Shown here: in pieces, positions 22,101 through 35,965 of the stretch
Layout of the letters: each line of letters begins with the position of its first letter
Position numbering within the stretch: the stretch's first letter is position 1
Assembly: GCA_904063045.1 (NCBI GenBank)
Contig: CAJFCJ010000017.1
Coordinates: 957,479 to 1,021,478 of the forward strand
Source: Dimorphilus gyrociliatus
Taxonomy: Eukaryota; Annelida; Polychaeta; Dinophilidae
Direction: 5' to 3'
Length of the DNA: 64,000 nt
The notes under the pieces: model-generated
What the model saw: only the letters and a program-made list of their open reading frames with translations
Database searches by the model: none
What the model was told of the DNA's origin: nothing
Made by a program: the position numbers and the translations under genes

Positions 22101-25100
22101 TTAAAATTTTTCAAAATTTGTCCACATATCGGGCACTTCTACAAAATATCTATCCATGGCACTGTTAAATCTACCCTTATATACGTCCGGTGGCATTATT
22201 GTTGGCGTTTTACCTGTTTTAATGGTATTTTGTTATGAAGGATGAAAACTACTCATTTTGATATACAGTATAGATATATTAACCTTTCCCTTCCAAATGG
22301 CTATACGTGACTTTAACGACACTCTCTAAAGCTTTATCCCATGTATAAACTCGAATATAGTCTAATATGAAAAGAAAAGCAGATGTTAGTAATGTTATAT
22401 ATTTAAAGCCATACATTGAACTTTAACCTATTATTCCAACAACTAGCTTTTTCTCTTTTTCGTCAACTCCAACAATTAAAGAATAATCCATTATAGATTG
22501 AGAACATAAAAATTTAGTGTCCCTTCGAATTGCCCTCATAAGTATACTTTTGCTATGGCTTCTGACGTACAGTGGATTTTCATTCATTTCTGTTAAATTT
22601 TTCATGATTGGTCTTCTAAATTGATAAAATATATAAAACACATACGCTTCAACAAATTTTCATCCAACAGAACAGTATCCATGCTCTGTTTGCCTTCAGT
22701 ATCAACAAGACGATTTCTCAGAGATCCTTTAAGATCATAAATAGATTGAACGTCTTGCCTAAAAAATTTATTGAACAGTTTATGGCAAAAACAGAATAGT
22801 ATATATTGTAAAAGTATTACTTGTAAAATAGATTCTCTATAACTAAGTATTCATATTTTTTATTACCAATTGTTACACAATAAACTCCAAAAATTTTTGC
22901 GAAAGCAGTAGGAGTCTATTGGTTGGATATGATTAAATGCATTATCATGTAAGAATATATAAGGCTATATAGTATTCACCTTATTGAAAATTGAATCAGT
23001 TATATACTGAATGTACGCCGTAGTAAATTGAAGAAAGGATGTTACTTCATTTGAAATTGATTTAATAATGAAACGTTCATCTAAAATAAAGAGTCCTTTA
23101 TAAAACAAAGCGTTACACAGTAAAACAAGTTTACCTCTAGTTTTATAGAAATCCACTCCGGATTTTCCACCTTGAGGTTTAAATTTAACGCACTGCGAAA
23201 GTGATTGCAGATATCTATTGCAAAAGAAAGTAAAAATATATCAATTACGATATAAAATTAATTAACAAAATATGTACCTGCTCTCTCCAGATGGAAAGAT
23301 TAACGAACGCAAATTATAGAATTGATAAGCAAAATATATTTTACATCTACCGTCAGGAAATTCTGTGAATTTTCATAAAATAAACTATTAAATATATGTG
23401 TAACATTTCTCTATATTATAACTTACGTAATTCAATATGAGGATTTGCAAGTTTCTTCTTTGCACTTTTATCATTTTCAACACTTGTTTGGGAGTGAAGT
23501 TTTAGCAGTTCTATTTTCAGAAATAGTAATTAATAATCTCTAAATTCGTCAGTTTTATCAAATCTTAAAACACATACCATCTTCAAAACTATCAGTCTGT
23601 ATATTAGGATTATAACGAACAGAAGCTTCTGTATCTTTGTGAGTTGATACTTCCACAGATTTTTTATTATCGGCTGAATTTAATTTGCTAGATTGGCTTT
23701 CATAAGAATTTGTTAATTCTTCAGTCATCGATTCTTTCGTTTTTAAGCTAGTTAGAAAATATATGAATTTATTATATAGCTATAACAGAAAAAAGTTCTT
23801 AACATACTTCGTTTGATTACGTTGTGGTTTATTTGAATCATTTTCACTTAATTCTTTCAAGTTAATTTCGTATTCTTTAGAACTGAAAAAAAGATAGTTA
23901 AATAGGGAGTTCAGGTTATAGCAATTTTTTAAAATATGCTCACCTCAGAGCATAAGCTACCAATGATACTGGATATTCATCACTAACTCCTGAGAATTGT
24001 CTTTTAGCTGACGTTAAAGTCTCTTCTAAGCTTTAAAATGGATTTAAATTCATGTATTTGTTAGAAGAAGAAATATACATATAAAATAAATTTACTTTGT
24101 TTCGCTTGTTATAGATGATACTTTTATTAATGGAGTTTTATCTAAGATTTTCGTTAAATTTATCAATTAGCATGCTATTTTAATTGACTATCTACCGTAA
24201 CTTCCTTCCTCGCAACTTCCTTTTGGAGAATCATCTAAATAAGTAAAACAAAAAATTTATAGAACAGTAAACTTATTTAATATGAATATACCTGAATTTC
24301 GTTGAATTTGCCTTAGCCTAGAAACATATCAAATTGATTGAAAATAATGCACATAAAATGCAATCTTAACTTACCATTTATTCCATTTACAAGGTAGATT
24401 TTGCACAATATTCTTCAAAGCTAATATTTGAATATGAATAGATCTCAATATATTATCGTGCTGATCTATTTTGTTATTTTGATTTAATATCTCGTCAAGT
24501 TCATTAACTTTTGTATTGATTTCTCTTAATTCCTAGATAAAAGTTTTAAGTAAGAGGACTATCCATTGATATATTTTTAAACAACCTCATGTAAATTTGA
24601 CATATTATTAGCCGATCCAGGTGAAGTTGACTCCTTGAATTGATTACTTACTGAAGTAGTTCTAAAACAGAATTACAGACTAGCTTATAAGCAATGATTT
24701 TTTTGAATAACTAACAATGCTTTTAGGTTATTTAATTCATTTCGAAGATAAGAAAGAAAAGGTAAAGTTGAAACAACTATTGGTGGAAGATAAATTTCTT
24801 TTTGCTCTAATTTATCAAATCTAATAAAAAATATGACAGCTTAATAGTATATAAATACTATGTAATATGTGTATCTTACCTAAACTGAACCATTTTATTT
24901 TCTTTATAGAATAAATGATCTTTTTTAATATGATCACATTTATCCCATTTACTATCGAACCAAGAAACATATTTGGAAGACATTCGTAATTGTAAATACT
25001 TTCCGAATGAGTAGTGCCAATCAAAGAAAGATACTGGTGATAAATCGGATTTCTATCAAGTTTAAATATAGTGATCTTTAGTTAATTTTTCAAAAAGGAT

Positions 25101-28100
25101 ATAAATTTTCTTACGATTCCACACTCTGTACATTTGCTTTGACTTGAAATACAGCCAGCAGGTACGGAGTCGTTGCTGGAATTCATCGTCTGAATTGTAA
25201 CTTGAAGACTACTATTGTGATATAAATATCTTCTGACATGCTTCAAGCTGGATTTGTCACAACCCTCTGTTGAGCACCTCGACTGTGTATTGAACCAATA
25301 TTTTTCAAGGTATTTTCCTAAAGATATATCTCCTTGACTATAAAATTTTATGGTATCTACAAAAGGTCCTTTGCAAGTTTTAGAAGTTTCATTTTCCACA
25401 ATAGATACAGTTAAAGACACAACCAATCTCTGATGATGTTTCACATCCAGGCAATCTAAAATTTTTGTAACTTCTTCTGCTTGGGAATCGTTACATTCGC
25501 TGCAGTTGTCAAATGAAATTGGCTTAAGATAAGCCCCTCTAGCTCGGAAATCCGCAATCATTGACTAAACAATTATTAAACAGTTAATAGCTTTCGATGA
25601 ATGATAAAATGTAAATATTACCTCAACTTTCCTATCTGTTAGGGAAGTAGTCATTGACAAAGAAATGAAGGGATGATAATCATTGATGTGATGAATAGAT
25701 TCTTTTTGTTGTGTAGGTTCAGAAGAAATACTTCTCAAGCCTTTACTTTTTCTTCTCTCACTTTCATTTCCTTCAAGTAGTTTCGAATGATAGGCAACAT
25801 CAGTAAAATATTGCCTTAAAATAGAATTTTTTCCAGCTTTTGTCTCTAAATATGGAACATATATAAGTGTATAAGGTGAAACTGAAAGAACTACGTCTGA
25901 AAGCGCTCTTTTAAAAGCATTCTCTTTGCTTTCAAGCAATTGAAGTTTATCATAAGCATTAAAAATATCTTCATTTTGCGATTCCTGATAGTTCGATAAA
26001 GGATCGGAGCCATCTTTTATTTCTATTGCCTCCTGTTGTCTTATGGGAGATTTGGATCTTTTAATCGGGCTAGATGTATCTGAAGTCTTTAGACGACTGC
26101 AGTCATTAGTTTTATCGTTTTCAAGATTTTTATAAGAAATCTTTTGAAGAAAAGCTGATGAATTTTCAGGCTGTTTAAAAGTATTAGATAAAATACCATT
26201 AGCCAGAACATAACATTCAAGTTTCGAATTTTGAATAGCATAGATTACAAAGTTGAGTACTTGTTTAACCTAAAAAAATAAAAGGGAGAATGATAGACTT
26301 AAGGTCTGCTAAAACTTCGAAAACAAAATACTTGATTTAATTCTTGTAAGCTATCGCCTCGCAGAACAACGCTTACATAGCAGTTCTCTTCCTTTTCGCT
26401 TTCTAATATAGCGAGATTTTTTACTTTTCCATCTGTTGTTGAGAATGACTTAATTGTGAAATTTGAGCATAAACCAACTTGATCGGAATTAATAAGACCA
26501 TCCACTGTTGTAATAATAGGTATGTGAAACATTTGAGAGAGGCGATCCATAACAGATTTTTTAACATTAGTAATTACAGTTATATTGTCCTTTAAAAGGT
26601 ATTGCAATGCTATACTAGCAACGGTATTTTCAACAAATACAACATCGGGTTTAAGAGAAGCAATTCGAGCGGCACAATTTTTTAAAAAGTCATTTTCTTG
26701 CAAAAGTTGAGGTTCTAAGGATGAGTATTTGTTTTCAACCCTCTGATACTCTATAGAAGTTCTCAAGAGCAACAAGCGGGCATTTTTTATACTTGATTTC
26801 ATCATTTTATGACGAACATTTTTAGAAAAACATAAACCCCTTATTACATGTGACTTTTCAAAATCACCAGCTGTTACTTTTTTAATTTTAATGTATGTTC
26901 TAATATCCATCACTGTAGTGCAAGCTAAAACGCTATCAACTACAATTTTCGCTAGTCCTATTACAGTTGGAGACCATTTTTGATTGAGTCCATGAGAGTT
27001 CAATAAATGCTTTGTCAATATTTCTATATGAGTTTTATATTCCTACAAGTTAGAAAACGATTGAATTAGAAATCATATTTAAGAATTGGGTAATGTTAAC
27101 TTTTTGTAGTTGAAATATCCTTGAATCGACATCATCCTTGTCCGATTTGCCGTTGTCGAGGAAGTCTGAAATTTGTGTACAAATTTTTATGCAAAGATAG
27201 TTCTTAAGATAAAGTCAAAATAAAATACACTAAATAGCATAAGTCTTTTTTAAATAGCATAGAATAAAGTTCAAATGATTGATCTGAATGTTCAAAGAAA
27301 ATATCTGAAAAAATAACGTATGTACCTGTCACAGGTAATATCATATCATATTCATTACTTTCGTCCAATGTTATAGCAGAGCAGTCAGTTATTAATGAAT
27401 CTATGATCGGAAGTCAAAAATGGAAATTTAGTCTAATAATGAAGCCTTTAATTACTAATCAAATTTTGCATTTAATGCTAATCTTTATTTTAACAATTCT
27501 TCTTCAAGTACCTTTTCTTTCGCAACACGGTCCACTATCCTCTCTGCTGTTGAGAATTATCGAATTAGCTTGATACTTAACTAATTAAGGATTTTATTAC
27601 TCAATTTTTGCGTCACAATCGTCTAAATCTCGGTCATCAAACGTAGATGAACTTTCACTAGAAATGCAGTTATCTGGCCTTTCTTTTAAATCAATCTGAT
27701 TTTCAATGGAAATGTTTTAAGTTATTGTTTGAGAGCGTTGTTTAAATCACCTCAGCACTGAATTTTGGATGAGTTTGTAAAATATGATTAGTCTTCTTAT
27801 AGCAATGTGTGCATGCGCGAACAAAATCATTTCGTCCTATTATAAACCCAGCAATTTGCTCATTGCAGCATCTACTGCAGAAAACCTGAAGAAGTGCGTC
27901 AAGATAAGATATAAGATAATGAAAACAATACCATAACGAATGCTACAGTAGTAATAGATAGTAACTTGGCCACAAATTCTGCAGTGATGTCGCCTCCTGA
28001 AAGTGGAAAATTTATCCCCACATTCATAGCACTCCTTGCAACTGTTATCAGGCATCCAGTACTTTTTTAATTGATTATCCTTCCCTGAAGATTTGCTGCG

Positions 28101-28354
28101 GTGTTGCAAGGTTTTTAACCGATCTATGAAAGCTGATTTTAGCGCCGATGCCATATCAGGCGACTTGTCCTCATCATTTTCAGTCTTTACAGGATCGGTA
28201 GTTTCTATATTTTGTGAACAATTTGACGTTTTACTGACTGAATAGTGGAAGTTTTACCTGCTGTCGGTACCGAAGATTGTCTAAATAACTTTCTAATAAA
28301 TTTTTTACTGGATCGCTCATCGTCTTCAATTGGGGGGAATTGATATAAATTCAT
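22101..28354 (-). CDS. PIKFYVE: PIKfyve / Fab1 phosphatidylinositol-3-phosphate 5-kinase
   Basis: This kinase makes PI(3,5)P2 on endosomes. It is a many-exon gene with tiny introns. Exons resolved from the 5' end are 28354-28258, 28204-27966, 27885-27751, 27695-27601, 27546-27512, 27400-27326, 27165-27101, 27042-26332, 26269-25622, 25564-25115, 25052-24880 and 24820-24716, followed by about a dozen short ones to 22101. Seen in order: a FYVE finger (WMPDNSCKECYECGDKF, then RRRHHCRICGQ); a chaperonin-like CCT domain (26332-27042); a Cys/His-rich spectrin-like region (25115-25564, with CxxC pairs); a long disordered linker; and the PIP kinase core with RFIIK (ATP lysine), YDLKGSLRNR and IMDYSLIVG. 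The end, VPDMWTN, matches the family. No DEP domain is seen between FYVE and CCT. All key kinase motifs are intact. Confidence 0.9.
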
Positions 28355-28670
28355 GTTTAGAAAATATCTAAATGTTTCGTCACATGACTATCGGAAATCA
28401 CCTTAGAATTTCCTCAGAATCTTTTGCTTGGTACCAGTTTATTCTAAATTGAGTGTGATCTACTTTACGAGCCTTGTGAGCGTTATTTAAGAGTAACTCA
28501 GTAGCAGTAAATGACTTTACATTTAGTGTAATCAAAGTTTTAACATTATAAGAAGCGGCTAGAATCGTAATTTTAACATAGTTGGGGTGTTTTGACTATA
28601 ATATACGAGCATTCGGTTTCTTTCACCAAAATTGTATTGGAAACAATTCATTAACATCAAAGAAAGTAAT
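28355..28670. other. Short tandem spacer: PIKfyve promoter and RPL26 3' end
   Basis: A 316-bp spacer between two genes on the reverse strand. No distinct element was recognised. Confidence 0.35.
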
Positions 28671-29437
28671 TTATTGGGTTTCCATGATACTTTCTTCAGT
28701 ATGCTTTCCCTTCTCCAAAGCCGCCTTGCGAGACTTCTTTCTATCTAAAATCTTTTTACGGTCCTTGTCCAATTTCAACTTAACAATTACGACCTGGAGA
28801 CACAAAAAGTTCATATAAGTATTCTAGTGTTAAGATTAAAGCGGTTTGATCTTACTTTGCTTGGGTGGATGCCAACGTTGACGGTAGCTCCGTTAGCTTT
28901 TTCACGTTGGATTCTTTCAATGTGAAGGACGAACTTTTTACGGTAGCACTGAACTACTTTGCCAATCTGTTGTCCCTTGTAATGACCGCGGACGACCTGA
29001 AAGAGGGAACTGTGTTTAGAATTTGAAAATATAACTATGAAATTAAGAAGTCTTAATGGATATTCAGTAAAACCAATAATCATAAGATTCATACTGGGGC
29101 GGTAATATCTCATCATTTATAAAACACAATAGGAGAGAGGGTGCGTTAGAGTTTACATCCCTTACACTTCTACTGTTACATGAAGATTCAAGGCGATAAT
29201 ACGAAAATTTTCGGTCATTATCAGTTCCTTGCATGGTCTTCAAGATAGCGTGACTTTCAGTAAATTTACCTGTACTTCATCCTCCTTGCGAACTGGCATA
29301 CTTCTAACACCGTATTTAGTGCGAAGATCTTTTGAGAGAGGAGCACTCATTATTTTTCTTCTGATGTGAGAGGGCGCATTAAAGTGGCGTTTCCTGTTCT
29401 TCCTCCTGGAGGAAGACACCTGCTTGTTGAATTTCAT
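28671..29437 (-). CDS. RPL26: 60S ribosomal protein L26 (uL24)
   Basis: A component of the large ribosomal subunit near the exit tunnel. Coding exons 29437-29270, 28996-28856 and 28793-28671 join in phase to 143 aa (human 145). [19 protein letters not shown] opens the protein, followed by the KOW-containing segment [17 protein letters not shown] basic tail, [19 protein letters not shown], precedes the stop. An acceptor (TTTCAG at 29451-29456, reverse strand) only 13 nt upstream of the ATG shows that there is a non-coding first exon, proposed at about 29796-29826. Confidence 0.96.
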
Positions 29438-29795
29438 CGTGAGGATGAATCTGAAATAATAATACGATATAAGTAAAGGTTTCAGTGCGGTTGCTTTTAA
29501 CACATATCTCCATTGTAGTACACATTTAATTATTACATTAATAAAAAGATAAAGTATATTATAATCTTAATATAGTGAAAATGTAGGATTCAAGAGAAAA
29601 CTTGAAGTCAGGTTTGCGATTCTCGTTTCATATCACGAATATTTATCAATCTACGATTTTACATAAAATATCTCTTTTGAATTCAATAAAACTGCTGATA
29701 TTTACTAAAGGGTTTATGATCTTTAGATTTCCTCTGAAACAGGGTACTGATAGTGACTTTTAAGCGAGATATTTTCCGATTTTAGATCAACTCAC

Positions 29796-29826
29796 CCTAT
29801 CAAACACGGCTTGCTGCAAAAGGAAG
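29796..29826 (-). promoter_or_regulatory. RPL26 non-coding first exon with TOP/TCT initiator
   Basis: On the reverse strand, CTTCCTTTTGCAGC looks like the polypyrimidine (TCT/TOP) start of ribosomal-protein genes. Some 30 nt later AGG|GTGAGT is a good donor, matching the acceptor just before the RPL26 ATG. The ACADSB start lies 91 bp away on the other strand, so this is a compact bidirectional promoter. Confidence 0.6.
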
Positions 29827-29916
29827 TTGCTACGTCTTCCGGTTTCCGTCATAACTTTTGGAGTAAAAATATTTTAGACCGAAAGAAGTTTTGCAATTAT
29901 TTATCTTCGCGGAAAC

Positions 29917-32166
29917 ATGGCTTCGCAGTTACTAAAGTTCCATAAACTTGTAAGATCTATTTTTAAATGCATAAATGACATTCCTTATAAAACCACATTC
30001 ATATCTAAAATAAATTTAACTCAGTGTTTTTTTCAAAGTCGTACCTCATAATTTGTTAATATTTGTTTTCAAAAGACTTCATCTAGAGTATTCCTAATAT
30101 CGCTCTTTCAACAATTTTTATCTAAATGTAAAAATATTCAAAAACATGTTTCAGAAAGCTTTTGTTCAGCCAAATTTCATTAAAAGTCTACAATGTGTAG
30201 GATCAAAGGCTTTTTCAAGTCAATCAACAGCTAGTAATGAGAGAGAATATGAAATTCTTCAAGGTCCCCTTGATCTATTATCAGAAGAAGAAATTATGTT
30301 TAAAGATAGCGGTATATTTATCCTTTACATTGCTAATATACAGAATTTTTCAACATTTATTTCTTGTAGTTGCAAAGTTTGCACAGGAAAATATTGCGCC
30401 GTTCGTTAAAGAAATGGATAAAACTGGAATTATACCAGATGCTTTATTGAAGAAAGTTTTTGAGCAAGGGGTAAATTTATTACCAATTTTTAAATAATCA
30501 TACAAAATTCTACTTACTTGAACTATAGCTGATGGGTGTAGAAGTGCCAACTGAATATAACGGCTCAGAGTCTACCTTTTTCAATACCTGTTTGATGATC
30601 GAGGAAATTGCTAAAGTTGACATGGGTATACAAATTTGTTGGTTTATTATATTTTTCGTAAAAATTTAAACAAGATTTTTCCTCTCATAAAGGAATTTCA
30701 GTCATTATTGATATTCAGAACACGTTAATTAATAACATGCTAAAGCTATTAGGAACAGCAGAACAAAAAGAAAAATACTTGAAACGTTTTCCTGTTGACA
30801 TGGTCTGATACATAATTTTGTCCTGCTTTAATAAAGTAAACTATGAAATTTTTGTAGGCAGGATCATTTTGTTTATCTGAGGCCGAGTCAGGATCTGACG
30901 CTTTCGCTTTAAAAACGCGAGCTGATCAAGAAGGAGAATATTTCATTCTAAATGGAAGTAAATTATGGATTTCTAATGCCAATGTCGCAGGAGTCTTTTT
31001 AGTTATGGCCAACGCAAATCCAAGCAAGGTAAAACTTGTCTCTCTTTAGTCGAATATTTATAAATCTAAAGTTTTTTTCTTAAAGGGATATAGAGGCATT
31101 ACGTGTTTTATAGTTGACAGAGATACACCGGGTCTCACTGTTGGTAGACCAGAAGACAAATTGGGTATCAGATGCTCATCTACCTGTCCAGTTATATTTG
31201 ATAATGTTAAAGTAGGCTTGTACAAATTACATAAATAAGCAAATAACAGCAAATTTATCATATTAGTGAAAGCGACATCTTGCGTATTACGAATTCAACA
31301 ATATTGTTTACAATCATATATATATACATATATATGTATATATACATGTTTGTGTTTTATATAATTTGACTATATACTTTCAATTAAATTAAGCTCAATT
31401 GAAATATTTAATAATTGAAAATTTTCTACGCTTAGGTTCACAAAAGTCAAATTCTTGGTAAATTGGGTGAAGGATACAAATACGCCATTGGCTTCTTAAA
31501 TGAAGGTAGAATTGGTATTTCCTCACAGGTAATTAGTTAAAAAATAAGATAAAATATAGAAGATAAGAAAACGCAATTGTAATATTCTCTTAAAACCTAA
31601 GTTGGTTGGAGCTGCTCAAGGGTGTCTTGATCATACTCTACCCTACGTTCATGAAAGAAAACAGTTTGGTAAGAAGTTATGGGATTTTCAAGGCATGCAA
31701 CATCAAATTGCTGAAATGGTAACGCATGTTGAAGCAGCTCGTTTATTAACTTACAATGCAGCTAGAAGAAAAGAAGCTGGTTTACCTGCAACTAAACAAG
31801 CGTCTATGGCCAAATATTACGCAGCCGAAGTAAGTCTAGTTTTTTATTTATTTGATAACATAATAATTAAACTTATTGTATACAATGTATTAATAATTTT
31901 TTCAGACCGCATGCAAAGTAACATCAAAGTGTATTGATTGGTTAGGTGGGATTGGTATCACAAAAGATTTCCCAGTCGAAAAATATTATAGGGATGTAAA
32001 AGTTGGTAAGTAGAATATATTACTCAATATTTAAACTATTCTCTTATACATTTTATTTAATCAAATTTTTTTCTACTGATTAGGTACAATATACGAAGGA
32101 ACAAGTAACATTCAACTGAACACGATAGCAAAATACCTTGAGATAGAAGCAAATGAATCTTACTGA
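29917..32166 (+). CDS. ACADSB: Short/branched-chain acyl-CoA dehydrogenase, mitochondrial
   Basis: This FAD enzyme oxidises 2-methylbutyryl-CoA in isoleucine breakdown in the mitochondrial matrix. Exons are 29917-29949, 30155-30311, 30370-30470, 30529-30625, 30693-30802, 30858-31028, 31086-31211, 31436-31528, 31602-31829, 31906-32005 and 32084-32166, all in phase. The start [11 protein letters not shown] spliced to [12 protein letters not shown] makes an arginine-poor but plausible mitochondrial presequence. The apparent ATG at 30146 sits in the acceptor ATGTTTCAG and is not the start. FAD/substrate motifs are [17 protein letters not shown] and [32 protein letters not shown] and the catalytic glutamate in IYEGTSNIQ are present. 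Identity as ACADSB rather than SCAD is likely from overall similarity. Confidence 0.93.
31316..31348. repeat. TA-rich microsatellite in an ACADSB intron
   Basis: Imperfect ATATATACATATATATG repeat in the 224-bp intron before the exon at 31436; that intron is longer than most others in the gene. Confidence 0.8.
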
Positions 32167-34122
32167 AGTAATTGACTTGTATCTGAACTCTTTTCTCCTT
32201 TTTTTTAGAAAGTGCATCTGTTCAACAAGTTAAGTTATTTTTTTTTCAATACAAATACACTGGAAAAAGAATAAAATCTTAGCTGTCTTAGTAAACCAAC
32301 TTATCAGTGAATAAGCTGTCTACAATCTCACTGTGATGATGTACACAGCCAGTTATCGCTTGAAAGTTTGACATTTATATTATCGATTTTGCTGATTGGA
32401 TTCAATACAAACATCACAACAAAGACCTAACAAGGAAAAACCATAGTTGCAGTAAGGCTGCAGTCTATTTGATTTTTACAGGTCAACAACAACATTCAAG
32501 GTTCTTACATAAGAAGTTTGGAAAGGTGACTCAGATATCCACGTGCTAGCTTTCAACTATAGGCCTATATACGGCACTGACACGTGTAGTGGGTCGGCTA
32601 GTAAATAGCAGAGTTCAACACGATATATGTGTAATATACGCATCTATCTAGTTATTATTATGAAGCAACATAGCACATACTAAATAACCTACATTTTACT
32701 AATATTACTGTTGCTTGTATTATTAATTAAAGGTGTTTTGAATTTGGATAAATTTTGAATAGTAAAAGAATATTTCCACCTTGGGTACTTTCTATTGTTA
32801 AAAAATATTCAATCGACTAACTTGTCAGATAATTATATAAGAAATTGGTAAAGATGAGTAACGTAAAAAATAATTATTCTAATCAAGGGTTGTCTACAAG
32901 AATCAATTATTATTAATGATTTACAGAAAGTGACTAGAATATGAAGTATTTTTAGGCCGGATGTTTAATTTTAATTTGAGTTCGAATCTCTGATGAAATC
33001 CAATTAAATAGCCATTAATACGCATTTAGCTTTGTACAACTCTATTTATCTGTTATACATAAAATTTTAAAATGATAAGACAAATATGATTGTCAAGTGG
33101 CTCATCTCGGAGATAGTGAAAGCTAAATCCACGGGTTGTTTCAAAGACCAGGAAGTTAACAACCACCTTAATTGATGTCTAATTAATGACATAACTTATT
33201 TGCTTACGTAAACTACCCTTCCTATTTCATCATACGCTGGGTTATGTAATGAGATGAACTTTCTCTATTTACGAAACGAGGTGAGCATACTCGACATTTA
33301 CGAATCTGTTAAGTTTTTGCTGTTAAGAAGGCCTTAACAAACCGATCGTTGACCTATTGTCACTTTATTGTGACTATACGTCCCATAAAGTATATTTAAT
33401 ATATTCAATTTTAAAACATTTTAAAATAGTTTTAGGTTTTTAAACTATCAGAAGGGGGTCGTCCTATGACCCATTTTTAGACCCTAAAAATTTCCACCTC
33501 ATGACTCAAGGAGCAACTTTCTCAAGCTCTGATTGGCTATTTTAATTTACAGGTGCTTTGCACGTGATTGTTGCCAAGGAACCTCCATGATTTTGGCGGG
33601 AGAAAGGCATAACTTACTCATTCTGTTTTTCGTTATCGTAAACACTACATTACAACAAGAATCTTCCTTTTATAGATACGTATGAAATCATCGAAAATAT
33701 TATTGGTATGTAGTATTAACAATTACAATGTATTACTCATCTCTTGCTATAAAATTGTTAGGTTTCTAACTTATTTATATAAATATTATTAATGAAAGTA
33801 GTATTAATCTTATCAAAAAGAGTTGTAGGGTAAGTAAATCTGTGAATTAATATATCTGAAATGCGAAAATATGAAAAATTCATATATTGTATTCGAAATG
33901 AACTACATTTGGAACATAATAGTAAAAGTTATATAGACATTAGATGAAAATCTACATTGAAAATGTTACTAATACAATAGAATATTGCGCTAAACATTAC
34001 CATCAATATATATATATATATTTATATACTTGTCATTATACATCGGATAGTTTTAACAAAACAATTGAATTGATTTTCTGTTTAATTGTAAATTATTTAT
34101 TAAAAATTTGATTATATATAAT

Positions 34123-34159
<37 letters not shown>

Positions 34160-34610
34160 TATAAATACAATATCAGCATTTACTTGTTATGAAGGTCTAA
34201 GCAATACAAAAATCTCCCTCTTTTTAAAAATAGGCCTTAAAAGAGTATCATATGTAGGAATGACATGGAAAGGTCTCTTTAATATTTTATTCAAGAAAAA
34301 TAACTCTAAAAATATTACTAAAATCTTGTTATCATTTTCTTTTGTTCATCATTTATCTAAAATGTGTAGAGTGGACGTAAATCGATTACACTGCCAAGAA
34401 AAAGTTCATGAACTTTCACTGACACAACAAGGAACTCTATATTTAGTTACTCTCACTTTTTCTCTTTTCGTTAAATAAAACGCTAAGAAACAGATAGCGC
34501 ATTTTCTGTGTGATACAATAACTTATTACCAGTTTTTCTTCATAAGTGAAAGAAAACGGAATTTATATTTATTATTTGCTTTACCATCCAAACACAATAA
34601 GATTGTTTAC
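32167..34610. other. Gene-free AT-rich region downstream of ACADSB
   Basis: No supported coding sequence. It contains the ACADSB 3' UTR, TA microsatellites (about 34006-34022 and 34124-34156) and scattered short frames without recognisable content. Function is unknown; regulatory DNA for the downstream Rubicon gene is possible. Confidence 0.4.
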
Positions 34611-34612
34611 AT

Positions 34613-34735
34613 CACGTGACTATATAAAGAGGGCGCGGGTTTTCCTGCGCGCCAGATGGGAATGAATCAGAATTTCTTTACCGGTCGCTGCTCTTTTATT
34701 ATATTTATCTACAAATCGACTCATCAATTGAAAGG
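34613..34735 (+). promoter_or_regulatory. Candidate distal promoter and first exon of the Rubicon gene
   Basis: ATCACGTGAC (E-box CACGTG at 34613-34618) is followed by TATATAAAG (34621-34629), a CTCF-like AGAGGGCGCG (about 34628-34637) and a GC-rich stretch with GCGCGCCAGATGGG. About 100 nt on, GAAAG|GTGAAG (exon end about 34733) could be a donor. It would splice to the acceptor TGTACAG just before the Rubicon start. No transcript evidence is available. Confidence 0.5.
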
Positions 34736-34739
34736 TGAA

Positions 34740-35960
34740 GATATATATATATATATTTGTGTAAAAAAAGGATTATACAGTGATTAAAAAAGAGCATGCA
34801 AGGTGTTTATTACCAAGAGTATGTTAGATATTTTAGTTAATGTTTATTAAAAGTTCTAAGTAAAAATCGATATACAAATAAATTTCTCCCAGGCATTTGT
34901 CCTCTGTATACAGCATGCGAAATTTTATTTAATACAACCTTGATCGTAGGAGTTCTTTGTAAATAAAAATTCAATTTTTTGCGTCAGATGTAAAAAAAAA
35001 ATTATTCTTTTAAATCTAGGCACATACGTCTTGTATATTATTGGTATATACAATTAACATTATATACTATATAGCATGTGATATAAAATATAATATTTTT
35101 AAAAGACTAGTATAGTTTTATTATTTTTGTAATAGTAGAATAAATGAAATATACATTATAATTATTATCTAGAAAAAGAAAGCTATACAAAATAAATAAT
35201 ATATATGTAATATAATACATTATACCGTGTAATAATATATTGTATTATAACTATAAAAAAGGTCTACATTCTTTAATAACCTTTATGAACATTATAGCTA
35301 TAAACTTTTATTCATGATATAGTTTATTTAACCTTGTAAGATTGAATAAATGGGTCAGTTAACCTCCGATAAAGGATTATAATTGCAATAATAGCAAACT
35401 ATTTCTGTGAATAACCTCTGCTTCTAGTACGTTGTGATTAAAGTACTCAAATATAAGAGTCAAACAGCTACCTCTCTTTTCATTTGAATTCAGAGTTATT
35501 GCTGTTATAACTTTTATAAAAGAATAAATGAATATTAAAGAAAATTAAATAAAATTTTATGTTATTGAAGAAAGGTCGACTTGACTTTTTTGAGCATCAA
35601 TTTCAGTAAACACTATGATTCATGTTATGTAAAAGTTTGTACCAAGGCAGAGATATTCAACAAAGAAAGTAGGCCTATACATTTTTTGTTGTTGTTGCAA
35701 GCTAGTCAGTGATACAATAAAGTCATTTCCATATTCTATTTTATAAGTAATGAATGTTGATTAATCTTTCATGATTTGAACTTTTGAACTTTTTTAATAC
35801 CCTTATCCATTTACCTACATCCGCATGTTAGATTTATATGGAAACTGACGAAATATGCGTTCTACGTAATTGTAATTTTTGAAGGCCTATACTGGTACAT
35901 ATATATTTACGTTTATGTTGCATCTAATAATTGGAAGCGTTCCAAGTATGATCGTTGAGT
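34740..35960. other. AT-rich stretch, probable 5' UTR intron of the Rubicon gene
   Basis: No coding potential or recognisable element was seen; several TA-rich runs are present. Confidence 0.35.
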
Positions 35961-35965
35961 CAAGT

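Noticed and set aside
30146..30154. ATG at 30146 as start of ACADSB
   Set aside because: ATGTTTCAG is an acceptor; exon 1 at 29917-29949 gives an in-phase presequence and joins at 30155.
32965..33002. tRNA-like T-arm (GAGTTCGAATCTC)
   Set aside because: No matching anticodon arm, D-arm or acceptor stem around it.
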